A DNA stretch of 64,000 nucleotides, from the NCBI GenBank assembly GCA_963828505.1, contig CAWHFM010000025.1:3362-67361 (forward strand), written 5' to 3'. The notes beneath the pieces were generated by a model. The model searched no databases and was not told where the DNA came from. It was given only the letters and a program-made list of their open reading frames with translations. Position numbers and translations under genes: made by a program. This document shows, one piece after another, positions 37,817 through 45,194 of the stretch (position 1 is its first letter; each line of letters begins with the position of its first letter). The DNA is from Bog-473 sp963828505. Lineage in GTDB: Bacteria > Actinomycetota > Acidimicrobiia > Acidimicrobiales > RAAP-2.

Positions 37817-37930
37817 AGGCTCAGCGGGTCCCCGGACCGGGCCAGAGCACCCGGCGCCGCCCGATGCTCGCCCCCGTCGTCCTGATGGTCTGAGCGACAA
37901 GCGACGTCCCGGCGCTCCCCAATGAAAGTG

Positions 37931-37966
37931 AACTGCCGGCACCTCCGAAGGAGAGTGCCGGCAGTT
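37931..37966 (+). terminator. Strong bidirectional hairpin
   Basis: AACTGCCGGCAC (37931-37942) pairs perfectly with GTGCCGGCAGTT (37955-37966), and the loop contains CTCC-GAA-GGAG that extends the stem past one bulged base. It lies between convergent genes (stops at 37816 and 38014), so it probably terminates both. Confidence 0.8.
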
Positions 37967-38013
37967 CGGGTTCTCAGGATTCAAACCCTACGGGGTGAAT
38001 CTACATTCATGTC

Positions 38014-38430
38014 TCACATTGTCACTGTGATCTTCAGCTTGGCGGCCGGGCTCGAAGAGAGGCCGAGCTTGTACGAACCGTCATTGAAAACACAGATGGC
38101 AAAGGCTTCGCCGGCCGGGATCTTGACCACGAGAGCGCCACCAGACGTGACCTTTTGGCTCTTGGCAGTGGTGTTGCTGATGCTGAAGCTGTAGTCACTC
38201 GTGCTGCAATCGGCGTCTGAAACGGCGGTCAACCCAACGAGCTTCTTGGGGCTGTAGACCACCGTCGATCCACTCCCCGTCAGATCGGTGTTCGGTCCGG
38301 TAACGAGAGGTATCGCATGGGCTGCGCCAATCTGTGGTGTGGCGGCACCGGCAGACACAGCCGAGAGTCCCAACAACGGCGTGACGACAACGGCGGAGGC
38401 GATGGCGAGATTCCTGATCTTCGAGAGCAT
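38014..38430 (-). CDS. Small secreted protein of unknown function
   Basis: The 138-residue product has a clear signal peptide (LSKIRNLAIASAVVVTPLLG, cleavage probably after SAGAA). The mature 105 residues look like a beta-sandwich (SGSTVVYSPKKLVGLTAVSD, GGALVVKIPAGEAFAICVF) with two cysteines that could pair. The family is not recognised. The ATG at 38430 follows a GAGGAAGG site. Codon choice is less GC-extreme than in flanking core genes. It is inside the older rnpB-flanked segment. Confidence 0.75.
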   Translation of the reverse strand: MLSKIRNLAIASAVVVTPLLGLSAVSAGAATPQIGAAHAIPLVTGPNTDLTGSGSTVVYSPKKLVGLTAVSDADCSTSDYSFSISNTTAKSQKVTSGGALVVKIPAGEAFAICVFNDGSYKLGLSSSPAAKLKITVTM

Positions 38431-39132
38431 ATTGCTGCCTTCCTCTGGTTGAGTTTTGTCCGTGTGGCTGGCGCCAACCGGAGACCTGCCCGCCGCCAGT
38501 CATCCCCCGGAAGCCAGATCGATTGGAGAATTCTGAATCGGCCCACGAGAATAATGTCCAGTTCTTCTCGGCCAGTCAACTCGGTGACCGCTTCGAGATC
38601 GACTCGTAGCTCCGCGGGTGACCCTGAGCCATCCGCCGGCAAGCACGCATCACACCATGCGGTTTCTTTCACGAGCGATGTGACGGCATCTACTCGGTTC
38701 GCACCCCCGAGTAGATGCACACGCCATCCACCAGATCCACCGTCTGAGTTATGCCGACCTTCGATTGGGTGGTCGATGGGCCAGCCCGGGAACGAGCATG
38801 CGGGACGGATGCGGCGTGGCGGAAAGACGACGGCGTTCTCGTCGTACCATCGCCTGTGTCGTGTGTTCGCCGCGGTCTTCGGCGGCGCCGCATGCCGTCG
38901 AGACGGTACGCCCGGATCCGCTGCCGCGACCACGTCGTCGGAGCCGCCGAGGACCGACGGGCCCAACGCCTTCGACCCCCCGACGGCACCGAAGGTCTCC
39001 GTCGCTCAAGACCCGGTGTACTTCACCAATGTCACAGAGGCCGATCCGAATCGGTCACCTACGAGACAGGAAGAGGGAGAACGTCGCCCTTCGTGAGTTC
39101 CTGACCGACGGATCCGTGTTCAGAGCGGTGAG
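38431..39132. other. Stretch without a supported gene
   Basis: I see no convincing coding sequence here. Open frames exist on both strands but none has a ribosome site, a recognisable motif or normal composition. Base composition is mixed. It ends at the att-like copy B and may be decayed element DNA. Confidence 0.5.
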
Positions 39133-39165
39133 TGACGGTGAGCCGGCCTGTAGGCGGGATTCTGT
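39133..39165 (+). repeat. att-like copy B (left end of the satellite)
   Basis: TGACGGTGAGCCGGCCTGTA followed by GGCGGGATTCTGT matches the rnpB 3' end with one mismatch (C for T at the eleventh base). It is the attL candidate of the satellite and also the right border of the older segment. Confidence 0.85.
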
Positions 39166-39265
39166 AGACGCACTTCTGTGAGCAGCGACGATCCGCGGGA
39201 GACAGCTCGTAAGCAGCACTTTTGCTACTCGCAGCGTCTCACGGGGTGCGATGCGGTCTCATTGT

Positions 39266-39297
39266 GTTGCGCCCTCGTTGCGCCCTCGTTGCGCCCC
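39266..39297 (+). repeat. Three tandem 11-bp repeats, candidate integrase arm sites (left end)
   Basis: GTTGCGCCCTC occurs at 39266, 39277 and, with the last base changed, 39288. Two close relatives (TTTGTGCCCTC and GTTGTGCCCTG) lie at 46314-46335 inside the right end. Repeats of this kind inside both att ends are what lambda-type integrases bind with their N-terminal domain. Confidence 0.7.
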
Positions 39298-39662
39298 AAG
39301 AATGGACGTCGACGCTGAGCGCAGCGGGCCTGTAGCGGGCGCTCAGAGCGTCTCAGAGGCGGCAGAGCCGGGCGATCGCTCTGAGAGCCGCTCAGAGCCC
39401 CACAACGTGGCGCTCGCAGCTCGCTCGCGGCATCTCGCGGCGATTTCAGCTTGACACGGCGCCAGCGCGGCGGGTTCGGTCGAATTCGCTTCGGCCCCGT
39501 TGGTTTCGCGCCTCGTGCGAAAAGACAAAGGCACGGGGTGTGCAGGGACGATGCGCTCTAAGAACACCGTGGGGGGTGCCCGAGCTGTCCGAGTGGGGGC
39601 GACGCTCGTCACCCTGCCGCCCAGCTCGACGAGCGGCACGCCTCCCCCGTTGCGCTGCTGCG

Positions 39663-40900
39663 CTACTTGCCAGCCCGTGCTCGCTGCGCGGCAGCGTCAG
39701 GCAGCTCGGCGTAGGCCCATGCCGACGGCGTCGTCGACTGAGCGTTCCCGCGCTCCTCAGCGATGACCCGCACCAGGTTGTTCGCACTCTGAGAGAACGG
39801 GTCGACACGCACGTTGGCAGGCTCACGAGTCCACCACGACACGCGTCAGCGCCTCGACCGACGAGCACGTTGCCCGCGGCCAGTGCGACGGTCTGACGCA
39901 GGCGAGCACCCCAGAGCAGCAGCTCGCCTGTCGGCGCCACGACGATCGCTGGTCCGGCCATGAGTGCTCCGACCGTGTCCTGTTCGCCCCAGAGCGAGAC
40001 GAGGTCGTCGGGGTGGATCACGACGAGGTCGCACTGGCGATGCCCCGGCCCCGAGCGCACCGCCTGCATCGACTCGAGGACGGCGAGCAGCCGAGACGTC
40101 GCAGCCAGCGCAGGCGTCAGCACCGCCGCGTCGCCGGTGATGGCGGCGATGATCTTGGCGTTCTCCCAGGTGATGAGCGAGCCGAGCAGCTCCTCGTTGA
40201 CCAGGTTGGCCGTGTCGGTGAAGTCGGCCAGCAGCTCGTTCGACACGTCGCTGTAGCACGCGCCCTTCTGAACCGGAGCCGAGCGTCGGCCGACGACTGC
40301 GCCGGCGTCGGGCTTCGGAGCGCCCTCAGCGACGTCGCCAGCCGTGGCCGGTGTCGTGACCGCCAGGTACTGGATCGTGTTGCCGTCAGCGCCACGAGTC
40401 GCGAGATCGACGGCGAGTCGGTCCTCTCGGCCGCTCGGGACGCTCGGGTACGACCACGTCCCGACGACAGCCTGCACCGGCGTGGTGAGCGCAGCGCGCA
40501 GCTCCAGGCTCTCCGACCAGGCCTGGTGCGCCTCGACAGCAGCCATGAGGCTGCGCAGCTGCGCCTCGCCCATCTGCAGCGGAGGCAGCGCCTCGCTGGC
40601 ATCGGATCTCGCCTGTCCGAGGGGCTGGCCATGCGCGTCGAGCGTGACGCTGGGCAGCGCACCGAGGTCGGGCGGGTCCATGAGCGCAGCCGCAGTCGCC
40701 ATGCGCGCCTCGTCGAGACTGCGCAGCTCGACGATGCGCTCACCGAGCGGCGTCATCTCCGAGCGCAGCCCTTCGATCAGGCTCAGCTCGCCTGCGTTGG
40801 GGTCACGGGCCTCGGCGGCGCAGCGGTTGATGATGGCTTCGTACTGATCGGCCATCTCGGTATAGCTGGCACCCAATCGTTCCAGCAGGCGGTTAGGCAT
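39663..40900 (-). CDS. HK97-type phage major capsid protein with N-terminal coiled-coil scaffold region (frameshifted near 3' end)
   Basis: Residues 1-90 are a charged coiled coil (LLERLGASYTEMADQYEAII), like an HK97 delta/scaffold region. The capsid fold follows: VVGTWSYPSVPSGREDRLAV, APKPDAGAVVGRRSAPVQKG, YSDVSNELLADFTDTANLV and VIHPDDLVSLWGEQDTVGAL. After AAGNVLVGRGA the family continues as TRVVVDSE, then EPANVRVDPFSQSANNLVRV and a stop at 39663, needing extra bases near 39847 and 39825. Total about 412 residues is normal. The ATG at 40900 follows a GGAG site and overlaps the preceding gene by eight bases. No protease gene is adjacent, so the scaffold would be removed by a helper or not at all. 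Confidence 0.8.
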
Positions 40901-41236
40901 CGGGATCTCCTTCCCGGTTGTGAGCGTCGGCCCGGTCGAGCGCGGCGCGCAGTGAGTCGCAAACATCGAGCAGCAGGGCGCAGGCCTCGCCGCGAGGAGC
41001 TCGTCGGACCGCTGCTGCCCCGAAGGCGAGCTGGTCGAGGGCTCGGGTCAGCTCGTCGACGTCGTTCACGTGATGAGCGAAGCGATCGAGTGTCCGGAGC
41101 ATGTAGCGACCGACCGCGGGCGTCGCCACCACGAAGCTACCGAGGATCTCGCGATGGCTTCGCTCAGCTCGGCGGCCTCAGCTGGGTCGACCGGGTTCAG
41201 CAGGACGTTGGGGCCTTGGGTGACAACCTGGTCCAT
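40893..41236 (-). CDS. Small element protein upstream of the capsid gene (apparent frameshift)
   Basis: The start is ATG 41236 with a GGGAGG site: MDQVVTQGPNVLLNPVDPAE then AAELSEAI. One missing base near 41150 connects it to REILGSFVVATPAVGRYMLR and on to LDRFAHHVNDVDELTRALDQ, ending at 40893. The joined product would have about 114 residues and be mostly helical. The family is not recognised. It overlaps the capsid start by eight bases, so it is likely translated with it and could be a capsid accessory or head-size factor; that is a guess from position. Confidence 0.55.
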
Positions 41237-41347
41237 GAGCGGACCTCCCTCGATCAGCGCCGAGGACGGGCCGCGGCGCACGGATGTGCACTCGCGGTCC
41301 GGCGATCTAGCCGACGAACGGGATCCTCACCCGCTCGCCCCCGCCCC

Positions 41348-41575
41348 TCACGGATTGGCAGGCGTGTCTGGTGGCTCGTTTCCGAGCGCCCGACGGGACG
41401 ATTCGTCCTCTGAGGTGATCTCCACGGTACCGCACGACTCGCTCGCTGCCTGAGCTGCCAGCGCATCGTCGAGCGAGTAGAAGGCCGGGTCGCCATCTCT
41501 GCGCCAGTGGTGCGCTTGGTGGCGACGCCAGCCGTGCTCCTCGAGGTGGCGGGCGGCTTCGCCCTTGGCGCTCAC
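41348..41575 (-). CDS. Small hypothetical element protein
   Basis: The 75-residue product starts VSAKGEAARHLEEHGWRRHQ at GTG 41575, which overlaps the upstream stop in a GTGA. It continues AHHWRRDGDPAFYSLDDALA with no recognised family. His/Trp-rich spacing in the first 30 residues is notable but does not form a classical zinc site. The overlap with its neighbour is the main reason to believe it. Confidence 0.55.
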   Translation of the reverse strand: MSAKGEAARHLEEHGWRRHQAHHWRRDGDPAFYSLDDALAAQAASESCGTVEITSEDESSRRALGNEPPDTPANP

Positions 41576-42013
41576 TGAGCCGAGAGTCGCACCGTCAGCT
41601 CGACGCCGCCACGAGTCGAGATCGTGACCGTCGCCACGTCCGTACCGAGGGCGTCGAGCAAGCGGTCGAGCGAGAGCGTCTCCGTAGGGCTGGGCTCGTG
41701 CTCGACCGTGACGGGCTGCGTCCCATTCGTCGACACTCGGGCCGTAGGCGTGCGTGACGTTTTGCCTGGTCGCTTGGCCGGTGGTTGATGCCGGGCCGTG
41801 CGTTTGCGGGGCTGAGACGAAGCCACAGCGCCTCCGTTCGTGCGTCTGGCGACGACGAAAGCGACACGTGTCGGAGCACCACTTGCGCGGCCCACGCTTG
41901 CCTCTTGGAACCTCGACGCCACAGCCGGGGCAGTGGTTGAGCTCCACCGCAGGTGGATCCTCTGTCGTCGAGCCGTTGCGGGCGGCGAGCAGCTCGCTAC
42001 GGGTGGGAGTCAT
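41572..42013 (-). CDS. Zinc-finger element protein (apparent frameshift)
   Basis: The first part carries a treble-clef-like C4 site, HCPGCGVEVPRGKRGPRKWC then SDTCRFRRRQTHERR, as in many small phage and plasmid DNA-binding proteins. From about 41850 the coding signal moves one frame over: VASSQPRKRTARHQPPAKRP, then TETLSLDRLLDALGTDVATV and the stop at 41572. One extra base near 41840-41865 would join them. An in-frame GTG at 42040 could extend the N-terminus by nine residues. A second reading is two overlapping genes. Confidence 0.5.
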
Positions 42014-42052
42014 TAGCACGTCGCCGTAATCGTCGGTCACTGCGTCACGAGG

Positions 42053-42448
42053 CTACGCTCGGTCCCGGCTCTCGACAGAAGCAAGAACGGCCAGCATGGC
42101 CGCTTCGATCTGCTCGGGTGGGAACTCGATCATTTTCGACAGCTGCTCCTCCGTCACGCCGTGCGCCCTGGCTTCTTCTACGCACGGCGCAGGCCAGGGT
42201 TGAACGCGCCAGACCTCCAGTGCCTCTGTGCCAGTCGTCGCAATCCGAACGAACCGCTTGGCCTCGGCGGCGTCACTGAACTCGACCCACGCTGGGCGGC
42301 CATCCCCGCCCTGACAGCTCAGACAAGTCTCGAAACCCGCCAGCCACAGAGCGTCGATGAGCGGGGCGATGCGCTCGTCGATCTCGACGACCTCTCCGGC
42401 GTCGATGTGACTCGCCGGGATCGTTCGGTACACAAACGGATGGGTCAT
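42053..42448 (-). CDS. Conserved-looking small element protein
   Basis: The 131-residue protein starts MTHPFVYRTIPASHIDAGEV with a GAGGAG site upstream of ATG 42448. LAGFETCLSCQGGDGRPAWV contains a CxxC, and WVEFSDAAEAKRFVRIATTG resembles short actinophage proteins that I cannot name. It is acidic and soluble. It sits between two zinc-finger genes in the leftward operon, 11 bases after the upstream stop. Confidence 0.7.
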   Translation of the reverse strand: MTHPFVYRTIPASHIDAGEVVEIDERIAPLIDALWLAGFETCLSCQGGDGRPAWVEFSDAAEAKRFVRIATTGTEALEVWRVQPWPAPCVEEARAHGVTEEQLSKMIEFPPEQIEAAMLAVLASVESRDRA

Positions 42449-42459
42449 GGTTTCTCCTC

Positions 42460-42669
42460 TCAGATGGTGGGGGGGTAGGGCGTCGTCGGGAGGGCCGTCA
42501 CAAGGCGCTCGGCCGGGCACGCCCGCGCATCGTTGACCTGGTGTCGCCACGGGCTCGGCGGGGCGCTGTAGCGGTAGAGGCTCCAGCCGCAGTGACGGCA
42601 CGTGCTCATCTCGGCCGGCGCCACGTACTCGTCGGGCTCGGCGTGGGTCGCTTGGTCGGTTGCGCTCAT
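42460..42669 (-). CDS. Small CxxC protein
   Basis: The 69-residue product (MSATDQATHAEPDEYVAPAE then MSTCRHCGWSLYRYSAPPSP) has one CxxC and a later Cys (DARACPAE) and His, enough for a small zinc site. The ATG at 42669 follows AAGGAGAG and overlaps the stop of the micro-gene by four bases. Function unknown. Confidence 0.62.
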   Translation of the reverse strand: MSATDQATHAEPDEYVAPAEMSTCRHCGWSLYRYSAPPSPWRHQVNDARACPAERLVTALPTTPYPPTI

Positions 42670-42764
42670 GGTTCTCTCCTTGCCTCGTTGGACTTCATGA
42701 CGCCCGGTTCCTCGAGGAGCTCGCCGCCGCCGTTCCACTCTTCGGCCGGGTCGCCGTCAGGCAC
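42666..42764 (-). CDS. 32-residue micro-protein linking two operon genes
   Basis: VPDGDPAEEWNGGGELLEEP then GVMKSNEARREP. The GTG at 42764 lies eight bases inside the upstream gene, and the TGA at 42666 forms an ATGA with the next ATG. Such a double overlap suggests real translation. It could instead be a leader that only couples ribosomes from one gene to the next. Confidence 0.45.
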   Translation of the reverse strand: MPDGDPAEEWNGGGELLEEPGVMKSNEARREP

Positions 42765-43206
42765 CGGCGGTGCCGAACACCTGCGGGAACGCAGCTCTGA
42801 GCGTCTGACTGACTGACCGCGCGCCATCAGGCACGTCGTGACCGATGAGTACGGGCTCGCGGCCATGTTCGACCAGCTCGGCGTTGACGCCTCCGATCAG
42901 CGCGTCGAGAGCGGCCGGGTCGCTCAGGTCACTGACGTCCTCGTCACTCGAAGGCAGCGCTGGCGTCGCTGCGGCGAGGCGTCGCTCCTTGCGCACTGCT
43001 TTCAGCTCGGCCAGGTACTCAGCGATCGAGGGACAGAACCGACCCGAGCGGACGCAGCGGCGGGCGGCCTCCATGGCGGCACCATCAGGTGCCTCTTCGG
43101 GCACGATCTCGGCCAGCCAGACGGATGCAGTCGCCTCAGGGAACTCGTTTCTCGGGAACGCGGCTGCGAGGTAAGCCACCACACCGAGCGCCTCCGTCTC
43201 GGTCAT
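42757..43206 (-). CDS. Possible phage helicase-loader-type protein
   Basis: The 149-residue protein begins MTETEALGVVAYLAAAFPRN and has AMEAARRCVRSGRFCPSIAE followed by YLAELKAVRKERR. The pattern of a helical domain that ends in PSIAEYLAEL recalls G39P-like helicase loader/inhibitor proteins of phages, which cover similar lengths. The rest is low-complexity acidic linker. The ATG at 43206 overlaps the stop of the replication gene (ATGA), which supports a replication role. The assignment is by pattern only. Confidence 0.6.
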   Translation of the reverse strand: MTETEALGVVAYLAAAFPRNEFPEATASVWLAEIVPEEAPDGAAMEAARRCVRSGRFCPSIAEYLAELKAVRKERRLAAATPALPSSDEDVSDLSDPAALDALIGGVNAELVEHGREPVLIGHDVPDGARSVSQTLRAAFPQVFGTAGA

Positions 43207-43976
43207 CGTGGAAGAGCGGATCGCTTCTTTGCTGCCGCCTCGATGCCGGGCCAGCCTCTAGGCACGGTCGGTCGGCCCACTGGCGGAGCATCAGTCCAGC
43301 GCTCTTGGTTCAAGAACGTGGTCGGGTGCGGGATGAATGTTTCGTCGGTGCGCTCCGTGGCCCAGTGGGCGCACCAAGCGGACAACCCGGCTGCGATCGT
43401 CGCCGGGTCAGTACCGTTGCCAACAGCCTTGGCGTAGGCGACCACGGTCTTCTTGCGAGCGATATGGCGCGGGTAGGCATCCCAGAATGCGTCGAAGCCA
43501 TCCGGCTCGATCGCCTTCGATCGCGAACGCAGCGCAGCGCGAATTCATTAGCGTGTTCTCTTCGTGTGTTCTCTTCGTGTGTTCGGGTTGCGCCAGCGCA
43601 ACTAGGGAGGATGCACCGACGTAACTAGTGCTGGTTGCAGCAGCGTCACTAGTTGCACCTGCGCCACTAGGGGCATTCGTGTCCCTGGTGGGGGAAGAGA
43701 CGAGTCCGCCCAGATGAGCAGCTCATAGTCGGCCGGCCGTCGCTCGTGCCCATGACGCACGCGCCTGATCGCTCCGGCCCTCTCAAGGTGGCTGAGACGA
43801 CGGGTGATCGTGACGCGATCGACGCTGAGCCGCCTGGCCAGTGTGCCGAGGCTCGGGTTGCATTGGCCCGTCAGCTCGTTGCGATGCGCGAGCAGAGCGA
43901 TATATGTGAGCTTGTCGCCGGAGCTCAGGCCTAACACGTCGAGAATCGCGGCCCATCCGAATCGAGGCTCGCTCAC
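43203..43976 (-). CDS. Replication initiator-like protein with internal iterons (frameshifted twice)
   Basis: The N-terminal domain (GTG 43976, VSEPRFGWAAILDVLGLSSG) has a winged helix with LGTLARRLSVDRVTITRRLS. An Ala/Ser/Thr linker (SGAGATSDAAATSTSYVGAS, then LVALAQPEHTKRTHEEN) is read in a second frame. The C-terminal domain returns to the first frame: PDGFDAFWDAYPRHIARKKT and TDETFIPHPTTFLNQERW, which is a common C-terminus of phage replication organisers. Changes near 43680-43715 and 43525-43545 cancel, so total length stays a multiple of three. The linker DNA holds four iterons, as in lambda O. It overlaps genes on both sides by four bases. Confidence 0.65.
43587..43671 (-). repeat. Four iteron-like repeats inside the replication gene (candidate origin)
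   Basis: On the minus strand four copies begin CTAGTGGCGCAGGTGCAA (from 43670), CTAGTGACGCTGCTGCAACC (43652), CTAGTTACGTCGGTGCATCC (43628) and CTAGTTGCGCTGGCGCAACC (43605). The consensus is CTAGTKRCGYNGSYGCAWCC with spacing of 18, 24 and 23 bases. The conservation is at the DNA level, because the copies fall in different codon phases. A 13-base AT-richer tandem repeat (GTGTTCTCTTCGT) lies just beside them at about 43553-43580 and could be an unwinding element. Confidence 0.7.
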
Positions 43977-44275
43977 GACTCGCACCTGCGACTGGCGTCG
44001 TAGGCACGCTTCCACCAACCGATGGGCGGGCTGCGGCCGGCGGCGACTAGATCGGCCAGCTCGTAGAGCTTGCCCGGCGACAGATGCTCGATCGTTTCAC
44101 GTCGAGGGTGACGAGGGCTGCCCCCCGAAGCGAGCGCCTCTGTCAGAGCAGCGAGTTGGCGCAGGATCGCAGCCTGCGACGCTCTATCAGTCGGCTGTGA
44201 CGACCCTCGGCCGCTCGACGACGCGCGGTAGCCTGACCCTGGACTGGCGGAGCGCCCTACGGGGCGCTTTGTCAT
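43973..44275 (-). CDS. Small element protein between excisionase and replication genes
   Basis: The 100-residue protein starts MTKRPVGRSASPGSGYRASS at ATG 44275 and has AAILRQLAALTEALASGG and LSPGKLYELADLVAAGRSPP. It is basic at the N-terminus and helical later. I do not recognise the family. It overlaps the excisionase stop (ATGA) and the replication gene start (GTGA), each by four bases. Confidence 0.6.
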   Translation of the reverse strand: MTKRPVGRSASPGSGYRASSSGRGSSQPTDRASQAAILRQLAALTEALASGGSPRHPRRETIEHLSPGKLYELADLVAAGRSPPIGWWKRAYDASRRCES

Positions 44276-44515
44276 GCGCGGCGGGCTTGTTCGGGGCTGT
44301 CAGCGCCGTCGTCGAGCCACTCTTGGGTGTCGGCTCGTGGGTAGCGAACGTGATGGCCCATCTGGACCGCAGCGTGGGCCTCTCTTCGTCCCGCGGCGCG
44401 TCAGCCAGCGCCATTGCGTCAGGGTGCTCGCCGAGACGCCCAGATACTCGCTGAGTTCTGCAGGCGTGCGAGGAGGAGAAGGATCTTCAATCTGTGTGCG
44501 CTTTTTCACGGCCAT
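44272..44515 (-). CDS. Excisionase-like HTH_17 (MerR-type) protein, apparent frameshift
   Basis: ATG 44515, MAVKKRTQIEDPSPPRTPAE then LSEYLGVSASTLTQWRW is the classic opening of Xis/AlpA-like proteins. After KRGPR the expected beta-wing appears one base over as VQMGHHVRYPRADTQEWLDD and ends at 44272. One extra T near 44368-44375 explains it. The joined product has about 80 residues, normal for the family. It is the first gene of the leftward operon and starts opposite the rightward regulator, so it probably steers excision and may repress across the shared control region. Confidence 0.72.
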
Positions 44516-44596
44516 GTCTCAGTGAATATCACGAACCTACGTTCGTGCGCAAGTGGAACTTGCTGAGTCTCACTCACCTCATGTATTCTGTGAGAC
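44516..44596. promoter_or_regulatory. Divergent control region of the satellite with two inverted repeats
   Basis: The 81-base gap is AT-rich for this window. CACGAAC-CTAC-GTTCGTG (44530-44547) is a perfect inverted repeat. GTCTCAC (44567-44573) and GTGAGAC (44590-44596) form a second one that ends at the ATG of the rightward gene; TGTCTCA near 44515-44521 is a further half-site. The arrangement fits a lysogeny-type switch with operators over two divergent promoters. Confidence 0.65.
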
Positions 44597-45188
44597 ATGA
44601 CGAGAGATGACGAGACGTACGAGTTACGCAGCGAGCCCAACTGGCTTGGCGCTGCCTCGTTCCGCATCACCGAGTGGGGACCCGCTCGCGAAGTCGCGGA
44701 GGGACTACGCGCCCTTCGCATGGCTGCGCTTCGAGGCCGAGCTCCATGACCTAGACGTCGACGCCGCCGGTCGGTTAGTGCTCGACGATCCGCCGTCGCG
44801 CTATGTGCTCGACGAGTTCACACTTCGTCGCCAGCAAGGAGCGTCCTTCTCGTCTCTCCGCGACCGGGACGGCCCGCCGCTGACTGCCCAGATGGTTCGA
44901 ACGATTCCAGTCGACCGCGTCATCGGAGAAGTCCTCTACGCCTTCGGCATCGAGGACGACGCCGAGCCCGAACCCGAGCAAGCCGTCGAGGCGGCTCACG
45001 CCGGTATCCGCGACGAGGCCGCGCTGCGTCTCGTAGCTCGCTTGTACCTCCGCACGTCGCTGAGTGGCGGCTCAACGGGCGCTGACATCGCTAGCTGGCT
45101 CGATTGCTCACCCGCCACCGCCATTCGCTGGGTCGCTGCAGCAAAGGACGCCGGCTTTCTAGAAGTCGCCGACACTCGAAGGAGATAA
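44597..45188 (+). CDS. Element regulator-like protein upstream of the integrase (apparent frameshift)
   Basis: ATG 44597 gives MTRDDETYELRSEPNWLGAA then SFRITEWGPAREVAE. One extra base near 44690-44705 moves the signal to RRDYAPFAWLRFEAELHDLD, which runs to 45188. The C-terminal part has a winged-helix look (TGADIASWLDCSPATAIRWV, AAAKDAGFLEVAD). The joined product has about 196 residues. The gene is divergent from xis and seven bases before the integrase, so it is a good candidate for the element's main regulator, but no family is certain. Confidence 0.6.
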
Positions 45189-45194
45189 CCCGAA

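Larger units (their letters stand above)
36623..39165. mobile_element. Remnant island between two rnpB-derived att-like repeats
   Basis: This 2.5-kb segment is flanked by direct copies of the rnpB 3' sequence (36623-36655 and 39133-39165). It carries two overlapping unknown genes, a secreted protein gene, a strong hairpin and about 700 bases with nothing recognisable. There is no integrase. The ten bases after the left core (CACGCACTT) recur after the core at 39165 (GACGCACTT), as expected if related elements inserted in tandem. I read it as an older, decayed integrant. Confidence 0.55.

Noticed and set aside
37966..38012. tRNA fragment after the hairpin (GGATTCAAACCCTACGGGG)
   Set aside because: It has a T-loop-like look, but no acceptor, D or anticodon arm can be built nearby.
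38280..38966. Coding sequence on the minus strand between the small secreted protein and att copy B
   Set aside because: It overlaps the secreted protein gene in another frame, and has no ribosome site and no recognisable domain.
39663..40900. Encapsulin nanocompartment shell
   Set aside because: The N-terminal scaffold-like coiled coil, the length near 410 residues and the location beside integrase and replication genes fit a phage capsid rather than an encapsulin, and there is no cargo enzyme next to it.
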